From Bacteroidales bacterium (GTDB taxonomy: Bacteria; Bacteroidota; Bacteroidia; Bacteroidales; UBA7960), in the NCBI GenBank assembly GCA_003559735.1, contig PWKN01000166.1, forward strand, positions 1 through 53,343: a stretch of 53,343 bases of DNA. Direction: 5' to 3'. The notes under the pieces are model-generated. The model made no database searches and was not told the origin of the DNA. It saw nothing but the letters and a program-made list of their open reading frames with translations. Both the position numbers and the translations under genes were made by a program. This document shows positions 8,562 through 19,100 of the stretch, in pieces (position 1 is the first letter of the stretch; each line of letters starts with the position of its first letter).

Positions 8562-8596
8562 GGAGGCACATATCCAACCACTGAGCAAATAACATC

Positions 8597-9283
8597 ATGC
8601 AAATCCACCAAAAAAAATTGTTGATTGAATATCTTGCCAGGTATGTTACCCCGCAACGCCTGGCAAAAATGAACAATGTACTGGCCCGCCGAACCCGCCA
8701 CCTGTGTGTAGTCATGGAAGACATTTACCAGTCGCAAAACGCCAGTGCCGTTCTGCGGTCATGCGATTGTTTTGGAGTACAGGACGTACACATCATTGAA
8801 AACCATAATGTGTATGAGATCAATCCGGATGTGGCACTGGGTGCATCAAAATGGTTAAGCCTGCATAAATACAATACCCTGGAACAGAACACCACAGCAT
8901 GTCTGAGCAGTCTGAAGAAAAAAGGATACCGGATCATTGGAACCTCGCCCCATAAAGATGATTGTTTGCTCGAAGAGCTGGACATAAATCAAAAAACTGC
9001 CCTGGTATTCGGTACGGAGTTGAAGGGGCTCACTGGTGATGCCATGCAACAGGCCGATGGCTTTGTTAAAATCGCCATGGATGGTTTTACAGAAAGTTTT
9101 AACATATCTGTTTCTGCCGCCATTTGCCTGTACCATCTGACACCCAAAATAAGGGAAACAGTTACCGGCTGGGAGTTGAGCGAGACAGAAAAAACCAGCC
9201 TCCTGCTTGAATGGATAAAGCAGTCGGTCAGAAATCCAAATTCGCTGGTCAAACACTTCAAAGAAGAAACGGGCATCCACTGA
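8597..9283 (+). CDS. trmH: tRNA (guanosine-2'-O-)-methyltransferase, SpoU/TrmH family
   Basis: A 228-residue SPOUT 2'-O-methyltransferase, probably acting on G18 of tRNA. The three SPOU motifs are present: NASAVLRSCDCFGV (motif 1, the RNA-binding Asn and Arg), LVFGTELKGLT (motif 2) and IAMDGFTESFNISVSAAICLY (motif 3, the trefoil-knot SAM site). TrmH normally reads NVSVA in motif 3; here it is NISVS. An in-frame TGA 15 bases upstream of the ATG rules out a longer start. The C-terminal helix binds tRNA in TrmH and is retained. The 3' neighbour murD is convergent. Confidence 0.9.
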   Translation: MQIHQKKLLIEYLARYVTPQRLAKMNNVLARRTRHLCVVMEDIYQSQNASAVLRSCDCFGVQDVHIIENHNVYEINPDVALGASKWLSLHKYNTLEQNTTACLSSLKKKGYRIIGTSPHKDDCLLEELDINQKTALVFGTELKGLTGDAMQQADGFVKIAMDGFTESFNISVSAAICLYHLTPKIRETVTGWELSETEKTSLLLEWIKQSVRNPNSLVKHFKEETGIH

Positions 9284-9332
9284 AAAGGTACACCAGGATC
9301 ATTGTGCGCCATCCGGTCATCCCGTTCTGGCT

Positions 9333-10730
9333 TTAGCCTTTTTCGGCTGCAAGGGCCTTAAAACGGTCACCCCGTTCCTCAAAGTCCCTGAATGCATCGT
9401 AGCTGGCTGCGGCGGGCGACAACAGGCATATCTTTCCTGCCGGAGTTCGTTTTTTTGCCAGCAACACTGCATCATCGAAAGAATTAACCAGTGACATCCA
9501 TTTCCCTTCTAATTTTTTGGTCTCTTTTGCGATCCCGTGCATCCGCGCTCCCGCATCTCCTGTAAAAAGAACATGCTCCACACCCGACTGTCCGACAAAA
9601 TCAATCAATCGTTCGTAATTCACGCCACGGTCTTTCCCTCCCAGTATAAGGGTCGCTGTCTGAGGCAATGCCTTTAATGCCGCAATGGTTGCCTCCGGTA
9701 TGGTTGCAATGGAGTCATTATAATAAGCAACACCATCAAAAACGCCAGCATATTCCATCCGGTGAGGCAGCCCCCTGAATGATGATACGGCATCGTATAT
9801 GCATTGTGCGGAAATACCCAGAAATATTGCTGCTCCCACTGCAGCAGCAATGTTATCCAAATTATGGTCCCCTGCCAGGAGTCGGTTTTTGCATAACCCG
9901 CTGATGGTTTCCTGTTTGTCGAGGTACGAAAAAACCAGGTCATCTCCCTGGCAAACAATGTTTCCTGATCCCCAAAGCCCACTGCCGACAGATACCTTAC
10001 GGGATGAAACATTGATTGAGGAAAGCTGCGCAGACAAATAGGGGTTTCCGCTGTGTGCAATGCATATGTCATCTGCCCCCTGCCACTTTACGATGTTCAT
10101 CTTTGCCTGCTGATACGCATCAAAAGAGGCGTAATGGTCGAGATGTTCCTCGAAAATGTTCAACAACACGGCTATCCTGGGCGAAACCCGTATGTTCTGG
10201 AGCTGGTGACTGCTCATTTCAAATACGACCTGGGTTTCCGGTCCGATATGGTCAAGCAGGTCAAAACAGGGAACACCAATATTTCCTGCAAGAACCACAG
10301 GTTGTCCCGACATCCGGATTATATGCTCCAGGATGCTTGCGGTGGTACTCTTCCCTTTTGTCCCGGTTATGCCGGTTACCTGATCCCTGTATTCCTGCAG
10401 GAACAATTCAGTCTGGGAGGTGATCCTGCCCGGGAAGGAATATCCCGACAGTTCGGAAAATGAAATGCCGGGTGACCTGATGATCAGCTCCGCCTGTTCC
10501 AGTCCACGCAAATAATCCCGGCCCAGGTACCATTTACCGGCCATCATGTCAATGCCGCAAATTACCTCCCCACTCAATGATTCGCTGCGGTCACATATGG
10601 CTATTGACTGTCCGGGATAATTTTTCTTTAACCAGCGGAACGTCGACCGGCCCTCTTTGCCAAATCCAAGTATTGCCACTCTTTTGTTACTGAACAGATC
10701 AGTTAGCCGCTTTTCTGCCATATGGATCAT
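9333..10730 (-). CDS. murD: MurD-type UDP-N-acetylmuramoyl-L-alanine-glutamate ligase (probably MurD2)
   Basis: A Mur ligase of 465 residues: an N-terminal UDP-binding Rossmann domain (VAILGFGKEGRST, about 18-30), ATP P-loop GITGTKGKST (120-129), the EEHLDHYAS segment and a C-terminal domain with YNDSIATIPEAT. It adds glutamate to UDP-MurNAc-L-Ala in the cytoplasm. It is not in a dcw cluster; it lies 18 bases downstream of a murL-like gene on the same strand. In Xanthomonas the same pair is MurD2, which adds L-glutamate, and MurL, which epimerises the product. By that context L-Glu is the likely substrate, though the specificity residues were not examined. ATG 10721 is an alternative start. 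Confidence 0.85.
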   Translation of the reverse strand: MIHMAEKRLTDLFSNKRVAILGFGKEGRSTFRWLKKNYPGQSIAICDRSESLSGEVICGIDMMAGKWYLGRDYLRGLEQAELIIRSPGISFSELSGYSFPGRITSQTELFLQEYRDQVTGITGTKGKSTTASILEHIIRMSGQPVVLAGNIGVPCFDLLDHIGPETQVVFEMSSHQLQNIRVSPRIAVLLNIFEEHLDHYASFDAYQQAKMNIVKWQGADDICIAHSGNPYLSAQLSSINVSSRKVSVGSGLWGSGNIVCQGDDLVFSYLDKQETISGLCKNRLLAGDHNLDNIAAAVGAAIFLGISAQCIYDAVSSFRGLPHRMEYAGVFDGVAYYNDSIATIPEATIAALKALPQTATLILGGKDRGVNYERLIDFVGQSGVEHVLFTGDAGARMHGIAKETKKLEGKWMSLVNSFDDAVLLAKKRTPAGKICLLSPAAASYDAFRDFEERGDRFKALAAEKG

Positions 10731-10748
10731 TTATAATGAAATACCCCT

Positions 10749-12170
10749 TTATCCCCTCGCACAAAGTCCGGATGAACACACCGCATTCTTAACCAGTTTC
10801 TCCCAAACAGGTCCGAGACAATGACTGTCATCAAACGAGCAGAGGTAGTCATCAGGGGACAATTCACTGTATTTTTTGTATAGTTGGCTGTTCTTATAAT
10901 AAAGCAGCAAGGGAGGCAATGCATGCTCATCCTTTGTCTGCCTGTCAATGGCTGCAACCAGGGCAATGTTCACTTCATCAATGGTTCCAACACATTCAAA
11001 CGGCTTTGCGTCACTGATTCCGCATAGATCATCCAAAGTATCTTTCAACGCATTATCCGAAAACAGTTCTTTCCCGAAGATTTCCTTAAGCGAGCCCAGG
11101 GGCAGGAACGGAGCAAGGATAATACAGGTGAACAGGCATTTGGAACACACCCCGCACCAGCGGTCTTCTTTGCTCCCTGCATTGCAGCTTCTGAATACGG
11201 GATGATACCTGGTAAGTTGTGAAAAAACAGCGCCTATCTGTAACTCGTTCAATGGCCTGAGCAAGCTGAAATAATTCAGCTGTTCATCGAGGGAGTGCCA
11301 GACATATTCACGAAAGTCCCGCTCAAACTGGAGCGATTTGCTGTATTGGTGGTTGATGCCGGTACCCGGCACGGATGGTTCACTGGCACTCGATTCGTTG
11401 GATAAGGCAATATGCTGAATGTGCATCTGTTTTGCCACGTAAAGGGCAGCAAATGCCAGCATCGCAGAAAAAGGGGTATGTCCGTTGAGAAAGCCTTGTG
11501 CATTCAACTGCAACAATAAAGGTTCCATCTGACGCTTCAGTGTGACAGGCAATCCTGGTGAACATCCTGCGGCCTTAAGCACACCATCGGTTGCACCGCG
11601 CGGATTGACAACAAATGGGACGGCATCATATCCCGAATCCTGCAACATTTCAAGGCTCAGTACCGAATCTTTTCCACCGCCAACCGGCAGCAAAACCTTC
11701 CGGCTGGAGTAACCGGATAAACAAGATGATTTGGAAGGCATCGCTGCACTGGTACCTGGAAATTCAAACTTCAGCAACTCATTGCCGGGCATTGGTATGC
11801 CATTGGTGTAAAAAAACTCTCCCAGTCCGTACCGGTAAAGCTTCAGCCACCAGTTTTGCTGTGACAACGATAGCTGAAAGGGTTCAATAACAATACGGGG
11901 CGAGCAAAACGCCTTCCAGTAGCTGAGCATTTCAATCATGCCGAGGTGAAAAACAAACAGGTCATCAACCACCGAAGACCTGAACAAGTCAGCCTGGTCC
12001 CCGAAGTCAAAAAACCAGCGGGGCTTGAATGTATAGCGGTTGCCGGACTCAAAATGAAAACCCACCTCTGTCTTTGTCCCGCTATGGAGCACGTAAAAAT
12101 CTTTATAAGAAAAAACAGGGTATTTTTCCCGTAAATTAAAATATCTTTGTTGATTGGCGCGTATATTCAT
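10749..12170 (-). CDS. murL: UDP-MurNAc-L-Ala-L-Glu epimerase-like protein (MurL)
   Basis: A 473-residue protein with an N-terminal domain of its own, then a PP-loop ATP-pyrophosphatase-type motif LLPVGGGKDSVLSLE at about 160-174 and a cysteine cluster near 329-345 (C-x9-C-G-x-C-x2-C) that could hold a metal. The GGGKDS motif and the adjacency to a murD match MurL, the glycopeptidyl-glutamate epimerase described in Xanthomonas, which inverts the terminal L-Glu of UDP-MurNAc-L-Ala-L-Glu with ATP. This would supply D-Glu for peptidoglycan without glutamate racemase. The assignment rests on family memory and gene context. It is first in a two-gene operon; a candidate -7 box TAATTTTG lies at 12217-12224 on the minus strand. 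Confidence 0.8.
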   Translation of the reverse strand: MNIRANQQRYFNLREKYPVFSYKDFYVLHSGTKTEVGFHFESGNRYTFKPRWFFDFGDQADLFRSSVVDDLFVFHLGMIEMLSYWKAFCSPRIVIEPFQLSLSQQNWWLKLYRYGLGEFFYTNGIPMPGNELLKFEFPGTSAAMPSKSSCLSGYSSRKVLLPVGGGKDSVLSLEMLQDSGYDAVPFVVNPRGATDGVLKAAGCSPGLPVTLKRQMEPLLLQLNAQGFLNGHTPFSAMLAFAALYVAKQMHIQHIALSNESSASEPSVPGTGINHQYSKSLQFERDFREYVWHSLDEQLNYFSLLRPLNELQIGAVFSQLTRYHPVFRSCNAGSKEDRWCGVCSKCLFTCIILAPFLPLGSLKEIFGKELFSDNALKDTLDDLCGISDAKPFECVGTIDEVNIALVAAIDRQTKDEHALPPLLLYYKNSQLYKKYSELSPDDYLCSFDDSHCLGPVWEKLVKNAVCSSGLCARG

Positions 12171-12268
12171 TTGAACAATGGCAAAGTTTTTGTTGTTAGA
12201 TGGAGTAACAACACATCAAAATTAAGAAAATAGTCTGACAGACGACCGATTTCTGATACAAAGGGACT

Positions 12269-12835
12269 ATGGAACATACAGACAATAAGCCTTCGAGTGG
12301 TAAGCTGCTGATCAGTGAACCGGCATTGCGCGATTTTTATTTTGGTCGCAGCGTAGTGCTGCTTGTCGAACACAACAACCAGGAAGGCAGCATCGGGTTG
12401 ATTTTGAACAAACCGATCCATATGAAGCTGAACCAGGTGGTGAAGGAGTTTCCTGACAATGAGTTCCCACTGTTCTTAGGCGGACCGGTGCATCCTGAAA
12501 GATTGTTTTACGTGCATACGCTCGGCAAAAAAGTACCCGGCAGCATTGAGATCATTCCTGGCCTTTACTGGGGCGGTGAGATAAAAAAACTGATGGAGCT
12601 GATCAGCCTGCAACTGGTCACGCCCGAAGAAGTACGTTTTTTCATCGGTTATTCCGGATGGGAGCCCAACCAGCTGGAACGGGAAATGGTAGAAAAGTCG
12701 TGGGTTGTCACCCAGTGCAACCTGGACACAGTAATGGAACGCCACCCGGAAAAACTCTGGAGCAATATGCTGAAAGAAATGGGGAACGACTATGCCATAT
12801 GGGCAAACTTCCCATCAGACCCGATATTGAACTAA
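12269..12835 (+). CDS. YqgE/AlgH family protein
   Basis: A 188-residue protein of the DUF179 family (YqgE in E. coli, AlgH in Pseudomonas). It carries the family's SGKLLISEPALRDFYFGRSV start, GSIGLILNKP, FLGGPVHPERLFYVH and the FFIGYSGWEPNQLEREM core. The structure is known in the family but its biochemical role is not settled. It is transcribed divergently from the murL-murD pair and convergent with aroK, with only 6 bases between the two stop codons. Confidence 0.92.
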   Translation: MEHTDNKPSSGKLLISEPALRDFYFGRSVVLLVEHNNQEGSIGLILNKPIHMKLNQVVKEFPDNEFPLFLGGPVHPERLFYVHTLGKKVPGSIEIIPGLYWGGEIKKLMELISLQLVTPEEVRFFIGYSGWEPNQLEREMVEKSWVVTQCNLDTVMERHPEKLWSNMLKEMGNDYAIWANFPSDPILN

Positions 12836-12841
12836 TACCGG

Positions 12842-13345
12842 TCAGTGACCGAATACAAGAGATATGATTTGTGAGGGCTTTGAAGATTCTCCCTTAATGA
12901 TGCAATGCGATCGCAGGTAGAAGGGCTCTCTCTCCCCAAGTTTATCCTTTATAAACGCCAACAATTCATCCCCCTCCAGGCCATCAATAAGCGGACGTTT
13001 GCGTTTTGCATTTTTTAAGCGGTAACTGAGGCTCACCGGACTCATTTTCAGGTATACCGTGACACCGTGTGCGTTCATGAATTCCATGTTGTCAAAATAA
13101 CAGGGCGTGCCACCACCTGTAGCAATGATGGCACGGGAAAGATCTTTCGTGCCTTGCAAACGTTCTCTTTCCAGCTGGCGAAAATATTCTTCGCCACGCT
13201 CTTCAAAAATATCATGGATACTTTTCCCTTCCTTTTCTTCAATCAGGTTGTCGATATCCATAAATGAATAGTCCAGCTTCCTTGCCAGACGCTTTCCCAG
13301 GGAAGTTTTCCCACACCCCATAAAACCAAGCAGGTAAATGCGCAT
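12842..13345 (-). CDS. aroK: Shikimate kinase
   Basis: Phosphorylates shikimate at O3 in the aromatic amino acid pathway. The 167-residue protein has the P-loop GFMGCGKTSLG (about 7-17), the shikimate-binding Asp in FMDIDNLIE (about 32-36) and Arg in EEYFRQLER, the GGGT motif after IIAT (Walker-B-like), and the lid NAKRKRPLI. Residues usual for AroK are all present. The other aro genes are not nearby. A -7 box TATATTTG lies at 13371-13378 on the minus strand, giving a leader of about 20 nt. Confidence 0.96.
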   Translation of the reverse strand: MRIYLLGFMGCGKTSLGKRLARKLDYSFMDIDNLIEEKEGKSIHDIFEERGEEYFRQLERERLQGTKDLSRAIIATGGGTPCYFDNMEFMNAHGVTVYLKMSPVSLSYRLKNAKRKRPLIDGLEGDELLAFIKDKLGEREPFYLRSHCIIKGESSKPSQIISLVFGH

Positions 13346-13370
13346 CAGAGCGTTTTTTTATCATCCGGGA

Positions 13371-13378
13371 CAAATATA
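13371..13378 (-). promoter_or_regulatory. -7 element for aroK
   Basis: TATATTTG on the minus strand, 25 bases before the aroK ATG. The -33 region does not show a clear TTG, so support is moderate. Confidence 0.4.
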
Positions 13379-13416
13379 CATGAATTTTTTCATGCGAAAT
13401 TCATCTTGATTTCTGT

Positions 13417-13424
13417 TATCTTTG
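13417..13424 (+). promoter_or_regulatory. -7 element abutting the wecB start
   Basis: TATCTTTG ends 6 bases before the wecB ATG at 13431, so the transcript would start within 2-4 bases of the ATG. There is no well-spaced -33 TTG. Confidence 0.4.
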
Positions 13425-13430
13425 GGGACT

Positions 13431-14510
13431 ATGAGGAAAATTGCCACAGTGATCGGTGCCCGTCCGCAGTTCATTAAAGCTGCGCCTGTAAGCAGGGCGA
13501 TTGCCAGTACAGGGGGTTTACAGGAGGTTGTCATCCACACCGGACAACATTTCGATGACAATATGAGCAGGGTGTTCTTTGACCAGATGCAGATCGCCCG
13601 TCCGGATTACCACCTGGACATACACAGCCTTCCGCATGGTGCCATGACCGGACGCATGCTGGAGGGCATTGAACGGATTTTGCAGGAAGAAAAACCGCAC
13701 TACCTGATGGTCTACGGCGATACCAACTCAACGCTGGCCGGGGCACTGGCTGCTTCCAAACTGCATATACCCATTGCCCACGTTGAAGCGGGCCTGCGCT
13801 CATTCAACATGAACATGCCTGAAGAGATCAACCGCATCATTACCGACAGGATGAGCCGTTTGCTCTTCTGCCCTACCCCTGCGGCAATGAAAAACCTGGC
13901 ACAGGAAGGATTCGAAAGGTTCAGCTGCAAACCGCTCCTGACAGGCGACGTTATGTACGATGCATCACTGTGCTTCAGGGAAAAAGCAGTAAAGCCCGGC
14001 GATACAGAGATACCTGCGTCATTTATCCTCACTACGGTCCACCGCGAGGAAAACACCCGCAACCACCGGCGCCTGGCAAATATAATCGGCGGACTCAACA
14101 ACGTGGCTGAGGAGATGTGCCTTGTATTTCCAATGCACCCGGGAACAAAAAAACAGCTCGAAGACGGCAAACTGCCACCATTGTCAAAAAACATCATCAC
14201 CACAACACCATGCGGATATCTGGAAATGCTTTACTTGCTGCAAAAATGCCAGATGGTGATGACCGACAGCGGTGGATTGCAGAAAGAGGCCTATTTTTTC
14301 GGCAAACCCTGCATAACCCTGCGTGAAGAAACCGAATGGACCGAACTTACAGATGCCGGTTACAACAAACTGTGTAACGACAACCCCGATAATATGGTAA
14401 ATGCCTTCCGTGAATTCATCAGGCGACCGCCGGTATTCTCCGGGGGACTTTATGGAGACGGAGACGCTGCAGGGGTTATTGCAAAAGAATTACTCAGTGC
14501 CGGTCCATAA
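13431..14510 (+). CDS. wecB: Non-hydrolysing UDP-N-acetylglucosamine 2-epimerase
   Basis: Converts UDP-GlcNAc to UDP-ManNAc for surface polysaccharide synthesis. The 359-residue protein has the GT-B epimerase motifs: VIGARPQFIKAAPV at the N-terminus, VYGDTNSTLAGALAA, HVEAGLRSFN with the catalytic acids, PEEINRIITDR, and the late TDSGGLQKEAYFFGKPCITLREETEW, the UDP- and allosteric UDP-GlcNAc-binding part. The frame continues 3 codons upstream to a TTG, but the ATG at 13431 is the family start. It stands alone, not in a capsule cluster, so the product probably feeds a shared polysaccharide or ManNAc pathway. Confidence 0.94.
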   Translation: MRKIATVIGARPQFIKAAPVSRAIASTGGLQEVVIHTGQHFDDNMSRVFFDQMQIARPDYHLDIHSLPHGAMTGRMLEGIERILQEEKPHYLMVYGDTNSTLAGALAASKLHIPIAHVEAGLRSFNMNMPEEINRIITDRMSRLLFCPTPAAMKNLAQEGFERFSCKPLLTGDVMYDASLCFREKAVKPGDTEIPASFILTTVHREENTRNHRRLANIIGGLNNVAEEMCLVFPMHPGTKKQLEDGKLPPLSKNIITTTPCGYLEMLYLLQKCQMVMTDSGGLQKEAYFFGKPCITLREETEWTELTDAGYNKLCNDNPDNMVNAFREFIRRPPVFSGGLYGDGDAAGVIAKELLSAGP

Positions 14511-14566
14511 AGTCAGGTTTCTGAACGATACCATCCGGTTTCTGTGTTATGCCTTACTGCCAATCC

Positions 14567-15919
<1,353 letters not shown>

Positions 15920-16152
15920 TTAATGTTTATCTTGTTTTTTACCCGCAGGTAAGGCACCTTTCGTGCAAAACAATGTTATGGCTTTTTTTATGTTGCGCAC
16001 CGGTTTTCTTTTAAAAAATATTTTATGGATTTTTCTTGGATTTTTGAAATATTTTTATACAGGCATACCCGGCCGGTAACCATAAAAAAAACCACCGCTG
16101 TATCCGGATCGGTCATTCTTTATATTTTTGGATAATATTTCGTATCTTCATC

Positions 16153-19100
16153 ATGATAAAAAACATATCTGCTGCAATGAGAGATGATGCAAACAACAAG
16201 GTACACGTGGATGAATTAGCCAGAATACAGGCCGGGACCGAACATCCTTATGAAATGAACCAGGAAAAGATCAAAAAACTCCTGGCTGAAAAAAGGGAAC
16301 GGCTGAAAGAGCTGACGGCAATCCACAAAACAACATCGATCCTTAAAGAAGAGCTGGATGTTGGGGACATGCTGCAGGAGATTGTCCGGATACTCCCTCC
16401 CGCATGGCAGTATCCGGAATATACCACAGCCCGCATCATATATGGCGACCAACACTATCTGAGCAGTCCGGCGACAAAAGAGACACAATGGATGCAGCGC
16501 AAAACATTTGAAACCATTGACGGGAAAGAAGGATCCATTGAAATATTTTACAAGAAAGAATTTCCCGCTGAGGATGAAGGGCCCTTCCTCATTGAAGAAC
16601 GTCACCTGATCAACAACCTCAGCAGTCTGATTACCGGGCACCTGAACACGCGCATCGGGAAGAACCTGCTGAACTACTCGGCAGACAAACACCAAAAACC
16701 GGACACTCCTGAACAGGTCAGCATACATGCAGCAACCAACAGAAAGCTGCTGCAAAGGTTTTTGAACAAACACAACTCAGACCGCGACATATACCATGAC
16801 CTGATGCAGTATAAAGTGAGGGAGATCCTGCTGGTGGCAAACCTTTATGATGCATATATCATCGAACAGGAAGGCCGGTTCTTTGACCAGGTTACCGGTG
16901 AATACTACCAGCTGAACCTATCATCAGCACCCCGTATCACGGGTGTGTCCACCCCTGAAGAAGCACTGGAGAAACTGCAGGAAAAACACTTTGACCTGGT
17001 GATCATCATGATGGGTGCCGAGAAGACCATGCCCGTTAAGTTGAGCCGCATCATCAAGCAGATATACCACAACATCACCATCTTTATGCTGCTCAACAAC
17101 AATTCCGACATTGCCCTTTTTGAAGGGAGCAGACCCATAACCTCTGTCGATAAAGTGTTTGTATGGAATGGAGATTCAAAGGTGCTGCTGGCGATGGTGA
17201 AATATATGGAAGACAAAATGAATGTGGAAAACGATATACGCATCGGTATGGTGCGTGTCATCCTGCTTGTGGAAGATTCAGCCAAATATTATTCACGCTA
17301 CCTGCCCATCCTCTACTCTATTGTTATTGAACAGACACAGCACCTGATCGAAGAGGTAAACACCGATGAACTATACAAACTGCTGCAGATGAGGGTCAGA
17401 CCAAAAATTTTGCTTGCGTCCAGTTACAATGAAGCGGTCACCTTGTTCAAAAAATATAAGGACAACCTGTTATGCCTGATCTCTGACGTTGAGTTCGACC
17501 GGGATGGGGATACCGATCCACGCGCAGGAATCAGACTGGCAGAATACGCCCGGGAGATGGTGCCAAAACTGCCTGTGGTGCTGCAAAGCTCTGACCCGGA
17601 GAACGCCGGTGAAGCTTATAAGCTGAAAATCACGTTTATCAATAAGGATTCTGAAACGCTTAAGCAGGACCTGCAAAGTTTTATCAATTATTACCTTGGT
17701 TTTGGCCATTTTGTGTACAAAGATGAAGATGGCCGACGGGACCTGGCCGTTGCCCGGTCAATGAAGGAGTTCGAGACACACCTGAGGACCATTCCCGAGA
17801 AATCATTGATATACCATGCAAAAAAAGACCATTTTTCACACTGGCTCATGGCACGTGGTGAAATACAGATGGCCAAACGGATCAACCCGCTGAAGGTGGA
17901 AGACTTTGATACAGCGGATAACCTTCGGCGTTACCTGATCGACATGGTTGAACAATGCATCCACGATAAACAGAAAGGGAAAGTGATCAATTATGACGAG
18001 TCGGCCCTTCTCGACAACTCCAATGTAGTGAGCATGTCGCCCGGATCATTGGGTGGAAAAGGGCGCGGACTCTCTTTTATCAATATGTTTATCAACAACT
18101 TCAATTTTAATGAGCTGGTTCCTGAAATCAAGGTGTGTACACCGAAAACATCAATTGTCGGGACGGAAGAATTTGAGCGCTTTATAAAAAACAATGATAT
18201 TTATAATGATACATTCAACGAAACAGATTATGAAAAGGTAAAGAAACGGTTTTTGTCAGGCGAACTGACGACCACGCTGCGCAAGCGGTTGAAATTCTAC
18301 CTTACGGTGATTAAGAAACCTCTGGCCATCAGATCGTCCAGCCTTTTTGAAGACTCTCTCATGCAACCGTTCGCAGGCATCTTCTCGACATTCCTGCTTC
18401 CCAATAACCATCCCGACCTGAATGTGCGCCTTGAACAGATCATGGATGCAATCAAACTGGTGTATGCCTCTATCTTTTCACCGACCGCCCGTTCCTATTT
18501 CAAAGCGGTTAATTACAAGATCGAAGAAGAAAAAATGGCAGTGATCATCCAGGAGGTTGCCGGTCATGAATATGATGGATTTTTCTATCCGCATATCAGC
18601 GGGGTGGCACAGTCGTATAATTTTTACCCCTATTCATACATGAAGCCTGAAGAAGGCTATGCTTCGGTAGCTGTCGGACTGGGAAAATATGTGGTGGAGG
18701 GAGAAAAACCTTACCGCTTCTCACCAATCCACCCAAAACTGGAAATGTATAATCCCAAAGAGCTGTTTAAAAACTCGCAGGTGCATTTTTATGCCGTTGA
18801 CCTGAGTAAAAGGGACCTCAACCTGCTGGAGGGAGAAGATGCGGGACTGGCAAAACTTGAAATAGACAAAGCGGAGGACCATGGAACCCTGAAGCACTGC
18901 GCCTCCGTTTATGATATGAACAACGAAAGGACCATCCCGGGCATCAACACACCGGGACCAAGGGTGGTGAACTTTGCCAATATCCTGAAATATAATTATG
19001 TTCCGCTGGCCAAAACGGTCGAGGTGATCCTCGACATCATCTCCGAGTCGATGGGCACGCCCATCGAAATAGAGTTTGCCGTTGACCTCGACAAAGACAA

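Noticed and set aside
12142-12149. Plus-strand TATCTTTG as a promoter for yqgE
   Set aside because: It lies inside the start of the murL coding region, more than 115 bases from yqgE, without a -33 element.
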